In this document: piece by piece, positions 23,433 to 36,160 of the stretch
How positions within the stretch are numbered: the first letter of the stretch is position 1
Layout: the number at the start of each line of letters is the position of its first letter
Source of the DNA: Musa acuminata AAA Group
Taxonomy: Eukaryota; Streptophyta; Magnoliopsida; Zingiberales; Musaceae
Direction: 5' to 3'
Assembly (NCBI RefSeq): GCF_036884655.1
Contig: NC_088357.1
Span: forward strand, 9,163,001-9,227,000
DNA length: 64,000 nt
Notes under the pieces: model-generated
What the model was told of the DNA's origin: nothing
The model's input: the letters and a program-made list of their open reading frames with translations, nothing else
The model's database searches: none
Translations under genes and position numbers: made by a program

Positions 23433-25107
23433 TCATGGTGCAATCGGATGGAAGGCAATAGTGGAGTGCTCCGCGATCTGCAGGCTGAACTGGCCTCCTT
23501 TCTCGGTCACGTCGATCTTGTCGGTCCCCGGCGGCGGCACCATCTCAAACTCCTTGACCAGTTTCCCGACGATGAGCCCCAGCAACGGCAGCGCCAGTAT
23601 GATCCCGGGGCAGCTCCGCCGGCCGACACCGAAGGGAAGGAACCTGAAGTCCACTTTTCCGCCCACCAGCGCTTCCACCTCCGTCTCCTCGTCCAAGAAC
23701 CGCTCCGGCCTGAACTCCTCCGGCTTGTTCCACCACTCGGGGTTGTTCCCCAGCCACCACGCGTTTACTATCACCTTCGTTCGCTTCGGGATGTCGTATC
23801 CCCCGAGCTTGGCTTCCTCAAGGTTCATGTGGGGGACGAGCAGGGGGATGGGCGAGTGCAGCCTGAGAGTTTCCTTGACGACCGCTTGCAGGTATGGCAG
23901 CCTGTGCAGGTTTGTCTCCGTCACCGGTTCATCGCCGAGCACGTCACGGAGCTCCTTCCTGAGCCTTGTCTGGGCGTTGGGATGGTTCACCAGTTCGGCT
24001 ATCGCCCATTCCATCGACCACAAGGTGGTCTCGATGGCTGCAACATTTATGTTCTCCACGATGTATATCACGTTATCCGAGCTGATTTCTCCGTTCATCT
24101 CTGCTTCTAGTATGTAATCCATGGCGCATCTGAGTCTGTCCCCTTCTCTTTCGGCCATCAGTTTTCTGTAGAAAGATAAGATATTGGAATCTCCAGCGAC
24201 GGGGACACGAAAGCATCATTCTCGATTCAAGGATGGATTGTGTTCGTATTGTATACCTTCTTTTCTCCACATAGTTGTTGTTGAAGAAGGCCAGTCTCCT
24301 GCTCTGCAAGTCCCTGCACTTGTTCAAGTAGCTTCTCAGGAAGGGCCTGAGGATGGGGATGAAGTCACCGTAGTTGTACTCGAAGCTCTGCGCCAGTCGG
24401 CTCCTCTCCGAGTTGAACCGCGTCGCCTGCTGGAACAGCGGGTCCGACACCGACTCGAACCGGGCGTCGAACATCATCCGGTACATGATGTTGTAGAGCA
24501 TCAGCTGCAGCCGGCGGCGGACGATGATCCCCTCCGACTGCGCCGCCCGGTCCCCGCGGAGGTCCCGCAGCACCATATCCATCTCCTCCTCCCACATCCC
24601 CCTGTACTGCTGCACCACCTTGTTCGTGAAGAAGGGCAGCGTCATGATCCGGCGCATCCTGCGCCAGTGGTCGCCGTACTCGGTGAACACCATGTCCTTG
24701 CCGCTGTCGGTGAAGATGTCCCACACCACGTTGCGTGGCCGGGAGCCGAACTCCACCCCTTGCGTGTGGAGGACCTCCGTGGCCAGCTTGGGGTCGGAGA
24801 CGACCACCAGGTTACGCACCCCGAGCCGCAGCAGGAACACGTTACCGTACTTCTTCGCCATGTCCACGAGGTTCCGGTGGTTGAGGTCATTGCCGACCTG
24901 TAGCCAGTTTCCAAAGATAGGGAAGGAGACGGGGCCGGGAGGGGCGCCATTGGAGCCGGAGCGGGAGAGTACGAAGGGGAGAAAGAAGAGGAGGAGAGGA
25001 AGAGAGAGAAGGAAGGGAGATTGATCAGGGAACAGATGCTTGGCAGCGTACGTGCAGGCAACTGCCGCAAGGGTGAGCATGGCCAACTTTCCGGTGGAGG
25101 CAGCCAT
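23433..25107 (-). CDS. CYP73A: Cinnamate 4-hydroxylase, cytochrome P450 CYP73A
   Basis: ER-bound P450 that hydroxylates trans-cinnamate to p-coumarate, the second step of the phenylpropanoid pathway to lignin and flavonoids. Two exons on the - strand (25107-24257 and 24165-23433), split by a 91-bp intron within an Arg codon, give 527 aa. In order: a long hydrophobic N-terminus with two candidate membrane segments (about 7-50), the Pro-rich hinge [13 protein letters not shown], the I-helix VAAIETT at about 325-331 (the C4H version of the oxygen-binding motif), the ExxR Glu and Arg at 382 and 385, PERF, and the heme loop [10 protein letters not shown] with the ligand Cys at 469. The extended N-terminus and single intron suggest the class II C4H branch; this is inference. 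Exons are clearly GC-richer than neighbouring genes. TATA and AC-type motifs lie upstream. Confidence 0.96.
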
Positions 25108-25177
25108 GGCGATGGTCGTTGGCTTCCTTCCTGTTGCCAGTGCTCGTTGGATGCAAAGGAGGGAGAGCGGACGCTGA

Positions 25178-25183
25178 TTTATA
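25178..25183 (-). promoter_or_regulatory. TATA box of the C4H gene
   Basis: TATAAA on the - strand in the context GCGTATAAATCAG, 71-76 bp upstream of the C4H start codon. This implies a leader of about 40-45 nt. Spacing and sequence are typical for a plant TATA promoter. Confidence 0.75.
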
Positions 25184-25280
25184 CGCGAAGGAAGCAGTGG
25201 TGGTTCGGTGGGGTAATCGATGGGCTGCCGAGCGAAACGAGGTAGGAGAAAGAGTGAAGATGGACAGTAGGACGTCAGCC

Positions 25281-25307
25281 GAGGTGGTAGGAGAGAGAGG
25301 GTTGGTG
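25281..25307 (-). promoter_or_regulatory. AC-type MYB elements upstream of C4H
   Basis: On the - strand the segment reads ACCAACC (25306-25300, an exact AC-II element) followed by a CT run and CCTACCACC (25291-25283). AC elements are the known MYB-binding sites that coordinate PAL, C4H and 4CL genes in lignifying tissue. They lie roughly 100-125 bp upstream of the TATA box, a normal position. Confidence 0.6.
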
Positions 25308-27188
25308 GGACATGTCAGTTCTTTGACTTCCCTTTAGCCCTGCGGAATCATATATCTGACCCTTCTTTTTGGTGGTGAAAGGATTCCTGGAATCACAGAG
25401 TGCCCAAAGTACAAGTAAATGATTCATTCATATTATACTAACATTGATCATTATTGAAAACCTTCAAAGTTAATTACTATAGGGGAAAAGAATAAGCTGG
25501 CCTTCTTTGACTCGACCAACGGGGAAGCATGCAGTTTGCCTCCACAAAGATATAGTAAATGATCACCGGGTAAAAGGAAGGCGTGCAATAATTTGGCAGA
25601 AGAAAACAAAAACATGTTTGTTTGGTCGATTGCGATGGCTCTGTTGGCGTCCATGGTTTTGGTATGTGGGTTTGACTCCTTCGCTGGTTCTGTAACGCTG
25701 GTTAGCTGAAATGATGTCCACTAACATGTGTTCGATTGCGATGGTTGGGACTTTAATAATACCCGTCCTGTATAGGATCCGGATGGATGGGTGGGGCACA
25801 CGAATGGGGTTGGTGAGACTCGTCGCACGAGCCCGATCTCATCGGATGCACTCGTGTGCATGGATTGATTGATTGCACGCGTCGGTAACGACTTCCTGCG
25901 CCGTATTGTTCGTTGGAGAATTCTGTGGTGTCAGATGAGTACCGAGCCATTGTGAGCCGCCACATCAGTAACCGGGGGTGGGGCCCATTTCAAAAGTTAA
26001 AAGTTCCTAAGTTTATTTGTAAGTCTTAATATCCGAATAAGAAATGGATATTGTATAAATAGTTTTAATTAAATAGTAATTATGAAAAATAAATATAGGA
26101 GTCGAATATCAACGATTTTGTTTTTCGATGATAGAAAGACATAATATAGAAAAAGATAGAAGATAACAGAAAAATGTTATCCAAGACACTTGTTTATATG
26201 TGGTAATTTTGATTTTTTTGTAAAAATAAATGCAATCAATATTCATAATCTAGAATGAGAATTTTTTCATCTTAGACCACTTTGATATTTTAAATACCTA
26301 TTAATTATTTATTAATTTTGGTGTTAGAATGTTCGATATGAGTTTCTTTCGAGGATAAAAACATTAGAGTTAACTCTCCTCAAGTTAACATCCAGACTCT
26401 TCTAATCACTGTTTCTAGATCTTCAAGTTAAGATTTGAGTCAGAGCCAATCAACTTCAACATTAATATGAATTAATGATATAATATGGAGAACTTTGTAA
26501 TAGTTCCTATAATCATATAGCTTGGTAAGGCATTGAGCTATGACAATTACTAAATGCTAAATATGTTTATCCGTGATTTATCTATTATATCAAAGAATAA
26601 CTCGTTCAATATAGGCTAATTATCTCATGTAATTAGTTATATTTAATATATTAATATTTATATTTAAAAAATTATATTAAAATTTTTATATTTATAAAAA
26701 ATAAAAAAAATATTTAATCTTATTTTTCGTCACGTTGTCAACTCCGTTGACAAAAATATTATAAGGTTTATCATTAAACATGTGTTGATTTTATCTCATT
26801 TTAATTTATCGTTGAACATGTACCATATTTAAAAATATAAATATCAGGTACTAAAGTAACTAATTACAAAAGATAATATATACTCATGCTTAATCCATAT
26901 TAATCTGGAAACTATGCGGAAAACAGAAACAGTTCCCATTCAGAATGGTTATAAGAGAGAAATGGTTACTGAACCGTTCCTGCTTTCGGCATAATTTCTA
27001 GCTTTTCAATACATATTTCAAATATTGATACTACCTCTCGACCATCCGAGACCGATGTACACATGCTGATCATCCCATCTCATAACAAGTTTCATTAAAT
27101 GAACTTAATATATAGTACCAGATAAATTCAAGTCTCGTTACCGAGATGGTGTTAAAGTGACACAAACATGCATTATATTAGATGATAT

Positions 27189-27229
<41 letters not shown>

Positions 27230-27580
27230 AAGAGGTACAATGATGCCTCAATATTTCCCTCCCATTCATGGTTTTTTTTAGCGTACCAACGATCTGCCAT
27301 CGGGTATTCACGACTCGGTTCGTCTCTTTTTCTCGCTCTTCGCGTCGTGGAAAGAGAGTCACGAAAGAAGCCAAGAAAGAAGGCCGAAGAGAGAGAAGCC
27401 AAAGAGATTGGTTTCGTTGCCCTCTCGCCCCTTTGAACCCCTCCGATCCGGCGATCGTCGATCGCTCCCCCAGTGTTCTTCTTGCTTCCTCATCCGCCTT
27501 TGATCCTCTCCGATCCGCCATCTTTGGTGTTTTTTCCCCTTTTTCCGGGTCCGATCTGGTTGGATCGCTCGCTGAAGAAG
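25308..27580. other. Divergent intergenic region between C4H and UBP1
   Basis: C4H reads left and UBP1 reads right from this stretch, so both promoters lie here. The middle (about 25.98-27.0 kb) is very AT-rich, with no coding signal. From about 27.25 kb composition rises toward the CT-rich UBP1 leader. No transposon ends or RNA genes were recognised. Confidence 0.55.
27195..27226. repeat. (TA)16 microsatellite in the UBP1 promoter
   Basis: Sixteen TA units about 355-385 bp upstream of the UBP1 start codon. It could serve as a TATA-like element because the presumed leader starts shortly downstream, but that is a guess. Confidence 0.9.
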
Positions 27581-30500
27581 ATGAATCAGAGGTTGAAGCT
27601 CCAGCAGCAGCAGCAGGCGCTGATGCAGCAGGCGATGCTCCAGCAGCAGCAGCTCTACCACTCCGGGGTCTTAGCCGCTGCCATGTCTCAGGTGGGAGTC
27701 CCTCTGGCTTCCTCTCTTGACTACTTTTGATCACTTCTGTCTCCTTAATGCTTTTGTAGCGGCGAACTTAATGGCATTTCTTGTTCTTTCTTGCCTAGAG
27801 AATCACGCTTGCTAGGTTTGTGCGTGGCTTCTAGATCGGGTTATCCCTGATTGTTTTATGAATTCTAGTCAAAAGAGGCTTCCATCAACATGGGGTCTAG
27901 GGAGTGTCGATATGCTCAGCCTTACCCTTACAAGTAAGGAGGTCATCTTTATAACATGAACTATGGTCATCCAAATTACGATAGGGCAATCTTACGTGTG
28001 CATTGTAATCTATGTTATTATGAAAAGTGAACAAGGAATAGACGGATAACAGACTGCAAAATTTTCTCATGGGAAAAGGTTTCTTGTTAGTCTCTGTTCT
28101 TCATTCTGTATGGTTCGGTAAAACATGTTTTTAGTTATATAACGTGCTTAAACATGTTTGTCGGACAAGTATCTTAAGAAACATGCTTCCTTAATATTTT
28201 AGTTGGTTATTATTCTTTGGGCCGTGCATTCTATATTGTTGCTTGACTATTGATGCCTGCTTAAACTTCCCAAGCGTCTAGTAATTTATTTTACTTTGAT
28301 ACTATTGTTTTCTTTCACCAGTTGCCTTCTTTCGCTATACCTTCTGTTATCATTTGAATCACAAGAACCAATGACCAGAGTGTTTAGCAGGGATTTCATT
28401 ATTTGCTTCAAATGATTTCACATCTTAAATTTAGCCCTTTATTAGGTTTTGATTGGATAAGTGGGTTTGACATTGGATCACCATGTTAGAATGTTATAGG
28501 GTTTTCTTTTATTTCTCAATTTCCTAAACATAGTGTATAGATTCTCTAGGTTTTTTTCTTTTTCATGTTCTTTTTGCCTTTCATATTTTGCAGATGGAGC
28601 CTGTTCCAAGTGGAAATCTTCCCCCTGGTTTTGATCCATCTACATGCCGCAGTGTGTGAGTGTATAGTTTGTTTTTTTTTTCTTTCCCCGTTTGCACTTC
28701 TTTCTTTTCCATTCATTTTCCAGAGCCACTTGCTACAAACATGACATAGGAATGCCATTATAATAGTAATTGTGCACTGTATAGAATGGAGTTGATGATC
28801 ATATCCAGAGTACTTGTCTCGTCTGTCATGAGTTCCCATTTATTCTTAATAAACATTTTTGTGCTCTAGGACTTTATTGTTAAATACATGAATGTTATTT
28901 ATTCTTAATATTCATAACTGTTCCATGTAGTTGGAGCTACTTTAACTTCATTACTGATTTTCTGATTGCAATTATTAGGTATGTGGGAAATATCCATCCA
29001 AATGTAACAGAGAGCCTACTGGCTGAAGTTTTTCAAAGTTTTGGTCCACTTGAAGGATGCAAACTCATCAGAAAAGAAAAGGTTCATTTCTGGATCAAAA
29101 CTCTCAGAGTAGTTATCCCAAAGACGACAAGTCATCATCTGTGCTCTTGCAGTTACCACTGAATCTTAATGTTTACTGAAGTCACAAAGTCTTGTTATTT
29201 CTGCATCACTTATTTCTGAGTGAAAATTCAAAATCATGCTCATAGTCGTCGGTATGCAATTGTCATGTTGAACAGATAGTTAACTTGTAACCTGCACTAT
29301 ATTGTTGTCTACTTTAGTTAATAAGATATTTAGACCTGTAAAATGATGGGTTCAACCTATGTTTGGATCCAGTGACATATTTGATCACTCTAAGCCAGCT
29401 TCTTAAAATTATCTTGTTTACCATTTCAGTTCAAACTAGGTTTTTGACCTATCGAGGGTTGTTTGACTATATTTGTTGGTCAATGAATTGAGCTAGATTT
29501 GGAAATCTTTGAGTTAGAATTGGATCATATTGATGGATTTACTTTTCTTTTAGTGGAATCTCTTTAGCAATTAGGTCTGGATGGAAATCTTTAGCTATTA
29601 CTTTCATTATTAGCTATCTAAAAAAGTCATAGAAAAGGGCAACATGTTTGCATGGTTACATCTCTTTAAATAGCTGGGTTCTGCTGAACAAGATTCACAT
29701 ATTATTTTGGTGCACAGAAGGTAGCTGAAGGCCCCCTTTGCCATTTCTTCTCTAATATTTTACTCTGTATTCACTTTTTCATATGTGTTACTACTGTTTT
29801 ACTGTTACTAAATGGAAAACAATGACAAATATATATTTTTAGGTTAATTTGATCTGAAACTGAAGATAGCTTCTTTGTCAGTGATTTCTATTAGATACTC
29901 CTGAAAGTATACATTTGTACTGTGTAGAAATTGTACAATATTAGTTGGGTGCACTATACTGATAGTCCCTAACTATTAGTATAGTTATTTAGGGGACTTA
30001 TTGGTCACAAAAGGGAGCCCAGAAAAATACTTGGAGCTGTTTCATATGGAGGTATATGAAAAAATTGCCTCAGGGCACTATGATTCTGGAAGATACTTAA
30101 AAAATAATTCACAAACTGAACCATTTTTCTCGAGATATCTGTAGTATGGATATGATCTGTTTGTAGGTGGCATCTAATATGTAGAGGAAATGACAGGCTG
30201 CTGTGTAGAACTCCATGGACTTTGTAGACATCGTTGTGGAGAAGATTTCTTCACTCTAGTACCAATTGATTATATATGCCTCTCCTGTAAGACTTTCTCC
30301 AATTTGAGGAGAGCAGGCATCCTAGGATACAAGAAGAAAAAAGGTAATTAATGCAACTAAGGAATTTATATTATTGCATAAAAAAAGATTACCATTCTCA
30401 TGATGTACAATGTAGGCTTACAATATGCTGTACTTAAGATATACAAGGAGTTTCCTTTTTTTTTTTTTGGAAATTTTGGAACCTCACAAAATGTTATCTA

Positions 30501-33500
30501 AAATCACATCTGGAGCTCTCTAACTGTAACCCCTAATAGTGTAAGATTTTCCTGACCTTCCCTATGAGTAACATAAGAATTAACTGATAAGAACACAACT
30601 CAAAATATGACTCTAAACTTGACCTAAAATAGAAAATAAAAACAGAAAGAAAATATTTTAAAAAACGTAACAATATAAATCCAATGACCATTTTCTAGGG
30701 CCGGTTTATAGGTGGTGGTTCATATCATCCTGCATGTCCAATGACCATAACTCTTTGGTGCTTGCAGGCCCTAGCAGGTGCATTTTACACCATATTAATG
30801 CCATTATTGAAAGTTTTAATACAGCATGGTGCATAAGCGACATCTTGGGCGCAACTTAGCTTATCAACTTGCCTTGGCACATGATTAGGTGCATGCTGGT
30901 ATGTATTGGTTGATTGTCAAGAGATATTCTTAGATAGATTAAGAAACATTAGATAAATTATCATTATCATGGCTCTCATCCTTCTAACAGTTCACTACCC
31001 TTTTTATTCATAAGAATCGAGTCAAATGCTGACTCATGATGCTATCACTCATTGTGTTCAACCTTGTCTTTTAAGGTGGATACTGGTGTAAACAGTTAAC
31101 ACCGATATTTTAAACTTCTTATCACACTTCAAACGGCTACACATAGTTTGCATGATAGTCCTGGAACAAGGGACTCCTCCCTGTCTTGACATTACACCCA
31201 GAGACATTATTCATAATGTCTCTTGGGACTTAGTTCTACTTTATTCAACAGACAGTTAAACTTAATTGACTCTTGGGACTTAGGCTGAAATCAAGGATAC
31301 GATAAAGAACTCTTCATCCATGATGTTTAAATTGCATTTGTTTTATTGACTTCTTGGTCATTTCAAGTGTCAGCTTAGGACTTTTGGTTGTTGAGTCTCA
31401 TGGTGTTATGCATACGGATGGAATGAAATATAAATTTACACTATCATTACTTTGTTAATCCATGTAGGAGTCCTAAATATGCAAGTCTTGAGACCTCAGT
31501 TGCCTCTGATGGACCTGGACAATAAAATATCCTCTAAAGTAGTAGCTTTTATCTGCTTCTGTTTATTGCTATATTGATCACATGTAGCAGCTTGCTGATG
31601 GTCAAGCATGTGAAGCAAACAAAAAATGTTTGTTAACTAAAAATACTCAGATGTAATTTTCTGTCTTGTAGTCTTCGTTTGGATTTGTTGATTACCATGA
31701 TCGGAGGTCAGCAGCTCTTGCTATCATGTCACTGCATGGGCGACAGCTGTAAGAAATTTTGAATATGCATGATGTAATTTTTCCCTGCTGAATTGATCTG
31801 CCACAATTTTAGTTTCAAATCTGTACATCTGCAGATATGGTCAAGCAATTAAGGTGAATTGGGCATACGCTAGTGGTCAAAGGGAAGACACATCTGGTAG
31901 AAACTCCCATATACCATCTTATTAATTTCCTATTGTAGGTTCAACAGTACACCCTCTGAAGCTTGTTACCTATAATCTGTTTCACATATGTTTTTGTCTT
32001 GAGCAGGACATTTCCATATTTTTGTTGGAGATCTAAGTTCGGAGGTCACTGATGCAACACTTTTTGCTTGTTTCTCAGCATACAGCAGTTGTTCGTAAGT
32101 CACTCACATTATCTGAACCGTTGTGGTATCTTATGATTCATATTGACAAACTGTTTAACTTCAAAAAAAAGAAATTATCATGCCAAGTGTTGCCTGTTGA
32201 AGAGAAAGCTTAAGTTTAACAATGATTATTTCCTTTTTGTTATTTGGAGGTATATTTTCTACTATGGCTTATGTTAACTATGATGTTCAGGGATGCACGG
32301 GTAATGTGGGATAACAAAACGGGGCGCTCTAGAGGATTTGGCTTTGTCTCTTTCCGAGATCAGCAGGTATATTGCTTATGAATGTATTTGTGGTCAACTT
32401 CCCTACCAAGTTGACTTGCCTTTCTTAGTTTGCTTTTTTTGATTTATTTCCAACAAGTTGTGTTGGTTAGCCTAACAGCTTGAGAACATTTTCTTTTCCT
32501 AATATTTGCTCGGGTATTACTGGCCACTAGTGGTTTAGTGACCTGAATATAAATCACTGATGTTCACAATAAATTATGAATTATCTGCCAGTTCAGCTAT
32601 AAGACAGTATCAACAGAAATTCAGATTTAATTGATAGAGGGGTGTTGGTGTTATTTTATGTTCTGGAGTTGTTTGTTTCTTAGTAATTTCTTGTCTTATA
32701 CTGATCATTAAAACATAAATGGAAAAGGCAACTTCCTTCCTGATAGTGTTAATTCAGATGTCCTTAGTTGCCATATGTTCTTTGCAGGATGCACAGAATG
32801 CCATCAATGATATGACTGGTAAGGTTGGGCTCAGTGCTTCTGTCATTTCAGTATTTATGTTTGTCAGATTTGCTTTGGTTGACATAGAAACCCTATCATC
32901 CAGGTAAATGGCTTGGAAGTAGACAAATACGGTGCAACTGGGCAACCAAGACTACTGGCGAAGACAAACAGCAGAGTGACAATCAGAATGCTGTTGTATT
33001 GACAGAGGGAAGTAGCAATCCAGGTGAACTAGCTAACTAGGCATAAGACTTAAGGTTATTAGGTTCTTGTTTGTCGATTTGTTGTCCAATTTCTCCATAG
33101 TAAGAGTTGACTTATCTTCTGAAGCATATTATATACAAACAGGCAGATATACTACACAATTTAAAGAAAGTTAACATTGTATTGTTTGTTTGTAGCAGAT
33201 GGAGGCCAGGAGAATTCAAATGAAATGGCCCCTGAAAATAATCCTGCATACACAACTGTGTATGTTGGTAACCTGGCCCATGAGGTAACTCGTTAAATTT
33301 GTAGGTTTTGATATCTCTGACAAGTACTTTTGTTGCTCCTCTTTTTCTTTTTAGTCCACACTGTCATACAGTTTGTTGAGTTTTACTTTTAGTCCTCATA
33401 CCATTCATCTGGCAATGGACATCTCAGGTATCACAAGTTGAGCTTCACCGCCAATTTCATATTTTAGGTGCTGGTGTAATTGAGGAAGTGCGGATACAGA

Positions 33501-34009
33501 GGGATAAAGGATTTGGATTTGTCAGATATCGTACACATGAAGAAGCTGCTTTGGCCATCCAAATGGCAAATGGAAGGATAATATGTGGGAAATCAATGAA
33601 AGTAAACTCCTCAATTCAGAGACTTAGGCACTTGTTTCTCATGTTCTGCTAAATCTGGTTTAGCTTTGGGTTATACCTGTACATTAACATTGTCTCATTC
33701 TGGCATCTCTTGTAGTGTTCTTGGGGAACTAAGCCAACTCCCCCAGGGACGGCTTCCAACCCACTACCTCCTCCTCTGCCACCGTTTCAGCTTCTACCAA
33801 CACCAGGTCTCCAAGGTTTTACGGCTGCTGAGCTCTTGGCTTATCAGCGTCAGCTTGCTTTGAGTCAGGTTGCTGCTGGACCAATGGCTGGTCAACATGG
33901 CCTTGCTGCACAGCCTTCTGCAGGGCTCATGTCAGGTGGTGGGTCACAGGCAATGTATGATGGTTATTCCAGTCTTTCATCTGCTCAGCAGTTAATGTAC
34001 TACAATTAG
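27581..34009 (+). CDS. UBP1: UBP1-type oligouridylate-binding protein, three RRMs
   Basis: TIA-1-like RNA-binding protein that binds U-rich introns and 3' UTRs and acts in splicing, mRNA stability and stress granules. Twelve exons: 27581-27691, 28594-28655, 28979-29081, 31672-31748, 31835-31896, 32007-32094, 32291-32366, 32788-32818, 32904-33023, 33199-33284, 33428-33601, 33716-34009, giving 427 aa in frame. A Gln-rich N-terminus (7-24) precedes three RRMs. RNP2/RNP1 pairs are VYVGNI (58-63)/SSFGFVDY (93-100), IFVGDL (143-148)/RGFGFVSF (182-189) and VYVGNL (264-269)/KGFGFVRY (299-306). The C-terminus has the family [12 protein letters not shown] segment and ends QQLMYYN, typical of plant UBP1. 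Exon 10 has two acceptors 3 nt apart. Intron 3 is 2.59 kb, by far the longest. The start codon is the first ATG of this frame and matches family N-termini. Confidence 0.96.
29082..31671 (+). other. Long intron 3 of UBP1
   Basis: This 2.59-kb intron splits RRM1 between its middle and RNP1. It starts with a weak donor (GTTCAT) and ends with a TTGTAG acceptor. I saw no transposon ends, nested gene or structured RNA. A T-run near 30449 is the only low-complexity spot. Confidence 0.6.
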
Positions 34010-35778
34010 GGATGTATTCAGCAAGAACTGCATATCATGGGCCTTTTATTTCTAGCGGACAAGGACATTGTTTCCCTGTTATTTGAGTGTTTTGTCTAAA
34101 TTTTCTGCTACTGTTTGGTTGAGTACATAGGTTTCTTGTCAGTCCTTGATCTTTCGTATTCAAAGAATAGTTGTGGTTTTGCATTATGGATTATCTTTGA
34201 TATATAGCATATGAAATATAACCTTGTCATATTGTAGATATCCAAACATTTTGTTGTATGACCGATGAAGAGAACATTGTTCAGGATTTGTTAGTTACCA
34301 GTATGCTTTCATAATTTTCATGGACAATAGTTCATATTATGGATGCCACACCTTTGGCTTTTCTATAATGTGTATAGAGTTTCATTTGGTAGATTGAATG
34401 TTCACTAAATGGATCTTGCATTCTACGCATTCTTTAGTGCTCACAAAATCCTATCTGAAAAGATACGTGAAGTTGAAATTATTCTGAAATTTCTTCAAAA
34501 ATAGTTTCATGTTCGTTGACCTGAGTACTATTCTTGCTCATAATTGTGAATTTAAGGTCAGCACGGAATGCATTGCGGTTTACAGAAAGTTGGAGTTCCA
34601 AGCTGGCTGGTGGATTGTTAATCAAATCTACCTTTGGTGCTTATGTATTACAGCACTAGAATTATGGATATGTACAAATTATTGGTTACCAATACTTGAA
34701 TGTAGATGACTTCTTGGCTCTAGAATTATGTTTGTTTTCATGTAAATGCACTTGGGAAAGATTGTTCTTGCAAATATAGATTCTAAATGTTCTACATGTA
34801 GTTAGTAGTCTATTAATTTGAATGTAGTACTTTTTGTATGTGCAAGATAAAGCTGCATTATCTTTGAGCCATATGTCATCCAGCTAGCTCTAATTTTTCC
34901 ATCCAAGACTTGTGCATCCTACATGATCTTGCAGGTTTGCAACCAATTGGGCTGGGACATGATCACTAATGGAGGTGGGAGTAGGAACAACTGCTGCAAG
35001 CTCAAGTTGGAGAACCTCATCATATATTAGCATTGCAGGTAACCATTTCAATTACACTTACTAATTTTTTGCTGCAAAATATAAATAGTGAATATACCCT
35101 AGAATCTTGATCGATAAAGGGACTCCCTGAATGACAAGCTTTTATTCATCTAAGCTCACAAAAATGTTGCTTGTAAGTTAGAACACATTTGCCAGTAGGC
35201 TTTTTTAACATATTGATCCCCCACTCCTTAGGCTAATTGCTGACAAGTCCTCGCTTTATCATCTGAAAAAAAAACCCATTATTTTTAAATCTGTTACATA
35301 TGCCAAAACATATTTAACAGATCTCGCCAATCACCATTATACTACATTGAATAAAATAACCATAACTTATTACAGACCGCAGCTTTGACAACTGATGGAA
35401 TGCATTAGACAGATTCTCTCACATGAACAGTTATGGCAACATCTTCTTTCTCTAATCTTTAAATTATTTGTTGTAATTGTTAAAACAAGTTTGGTTGATT
35501 TTTCTTTAAAGGAGAATGCAATAGTTGTCAGTTTTTAACCTTTTTTTAAAATTGCAACCATGAAAACACGTGTTTGTGGGAACAATATTAGAGGAAAAAG
35601 TGATTCAAGCATCAGTTGCCACAGTTTTTGTTCTTAAATTTGAAACAAAAAAAAAAAATCAGATAGCCTCCAAATTGCCAAACTATGTACTCACGAGCTC
35701 CAAAGAAGGGGCAAAGAGACGAAAGCAATATAACGCAGCAACTCTAAAGGACGCCCCAGTGGCAGCGGCGGCAAGGGC
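34010..35778. other. 3' flank of UBP1 and intergenic DNA
   Basis: The first few hundred bases are probably UBP1 3' UTR. Beyond that the DNA is AT-rich. The segment at 34935-35040 is less AT-rich and ends in GCAG, so it could be an alternative 3' exon, but nothing supports this strongly. No other gene recognised. Confidence 0.45.
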
Positions 35779-36160
35779 TCATAAGAGGCTGCTTTCCTCA
35801 AAGTAGACCATCTTCCAGGCGAGGTTTGCTCCCACGTGCCAGATCACGCACTTGTAGATCTCTGGCGCCTCCTCATCCTCCTTTCCCGCCGATTCCGCCT
35901 CCCTCGGCTTGGCCGCGGCCCTCGCCGAACTCATCGGGATCGGGTCGGACCGGGCCGGCGAACCTCGGGCGGCGGGAACGCTCATCGCTGCCACGATCCC
36001 GAGGCCGACGGCGCCGCCGCCCGACGCTCCTCGGCCACCTCGCCGTCGGCGAGCGGGAGACCTCATCGTCAGCGAGCAGCTCGCACAGCCCGACGAAAAG
36101 ACCAGCTTTCGCGGTGCGCTTCCGCCCGGGGAACTCGCGCATGGCCTCGTTTCCCACGCG
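35779..36160 (-). pseudogene. FLZ (DUF581) gene remnant, frameshifted, zinc finger missing
   Basis: A GC-rich island in AT-rich DNA reads on the - strand like an FCS-like zinc-finger (FLZ) protein but in two frames. One frame (upstream) gives KAGLFVGL...DDEVSRSPTA, like the N-terminal LFVGF/RSPTS motif of FLZ proteins. The other gives GGAVGLGIVAAM, RSDPIPMSS and YKCVIWHVGANLAWKMVYF, like the VGLGIV, SDPIPI and YTCVISHVG segments before the finger. The frame changes between about 36050 and 36010. After VYFEESSLL comes a TGA, and I could not find the Cys-rich finger exon downstream. GC-rich third positions and domain order suggest a once-real gene. I rely on remembered family motifs, so this needs a search. 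Confidence 0.5.

Noticed and set aside
23448..24903. Long open frames on the + strand (220, 218 and 239 codons) across the P450
   Set aside because: They are antisense shadows of the GC-rich C4H exons. The - strand shows all P450 motifs and correct splice sites.
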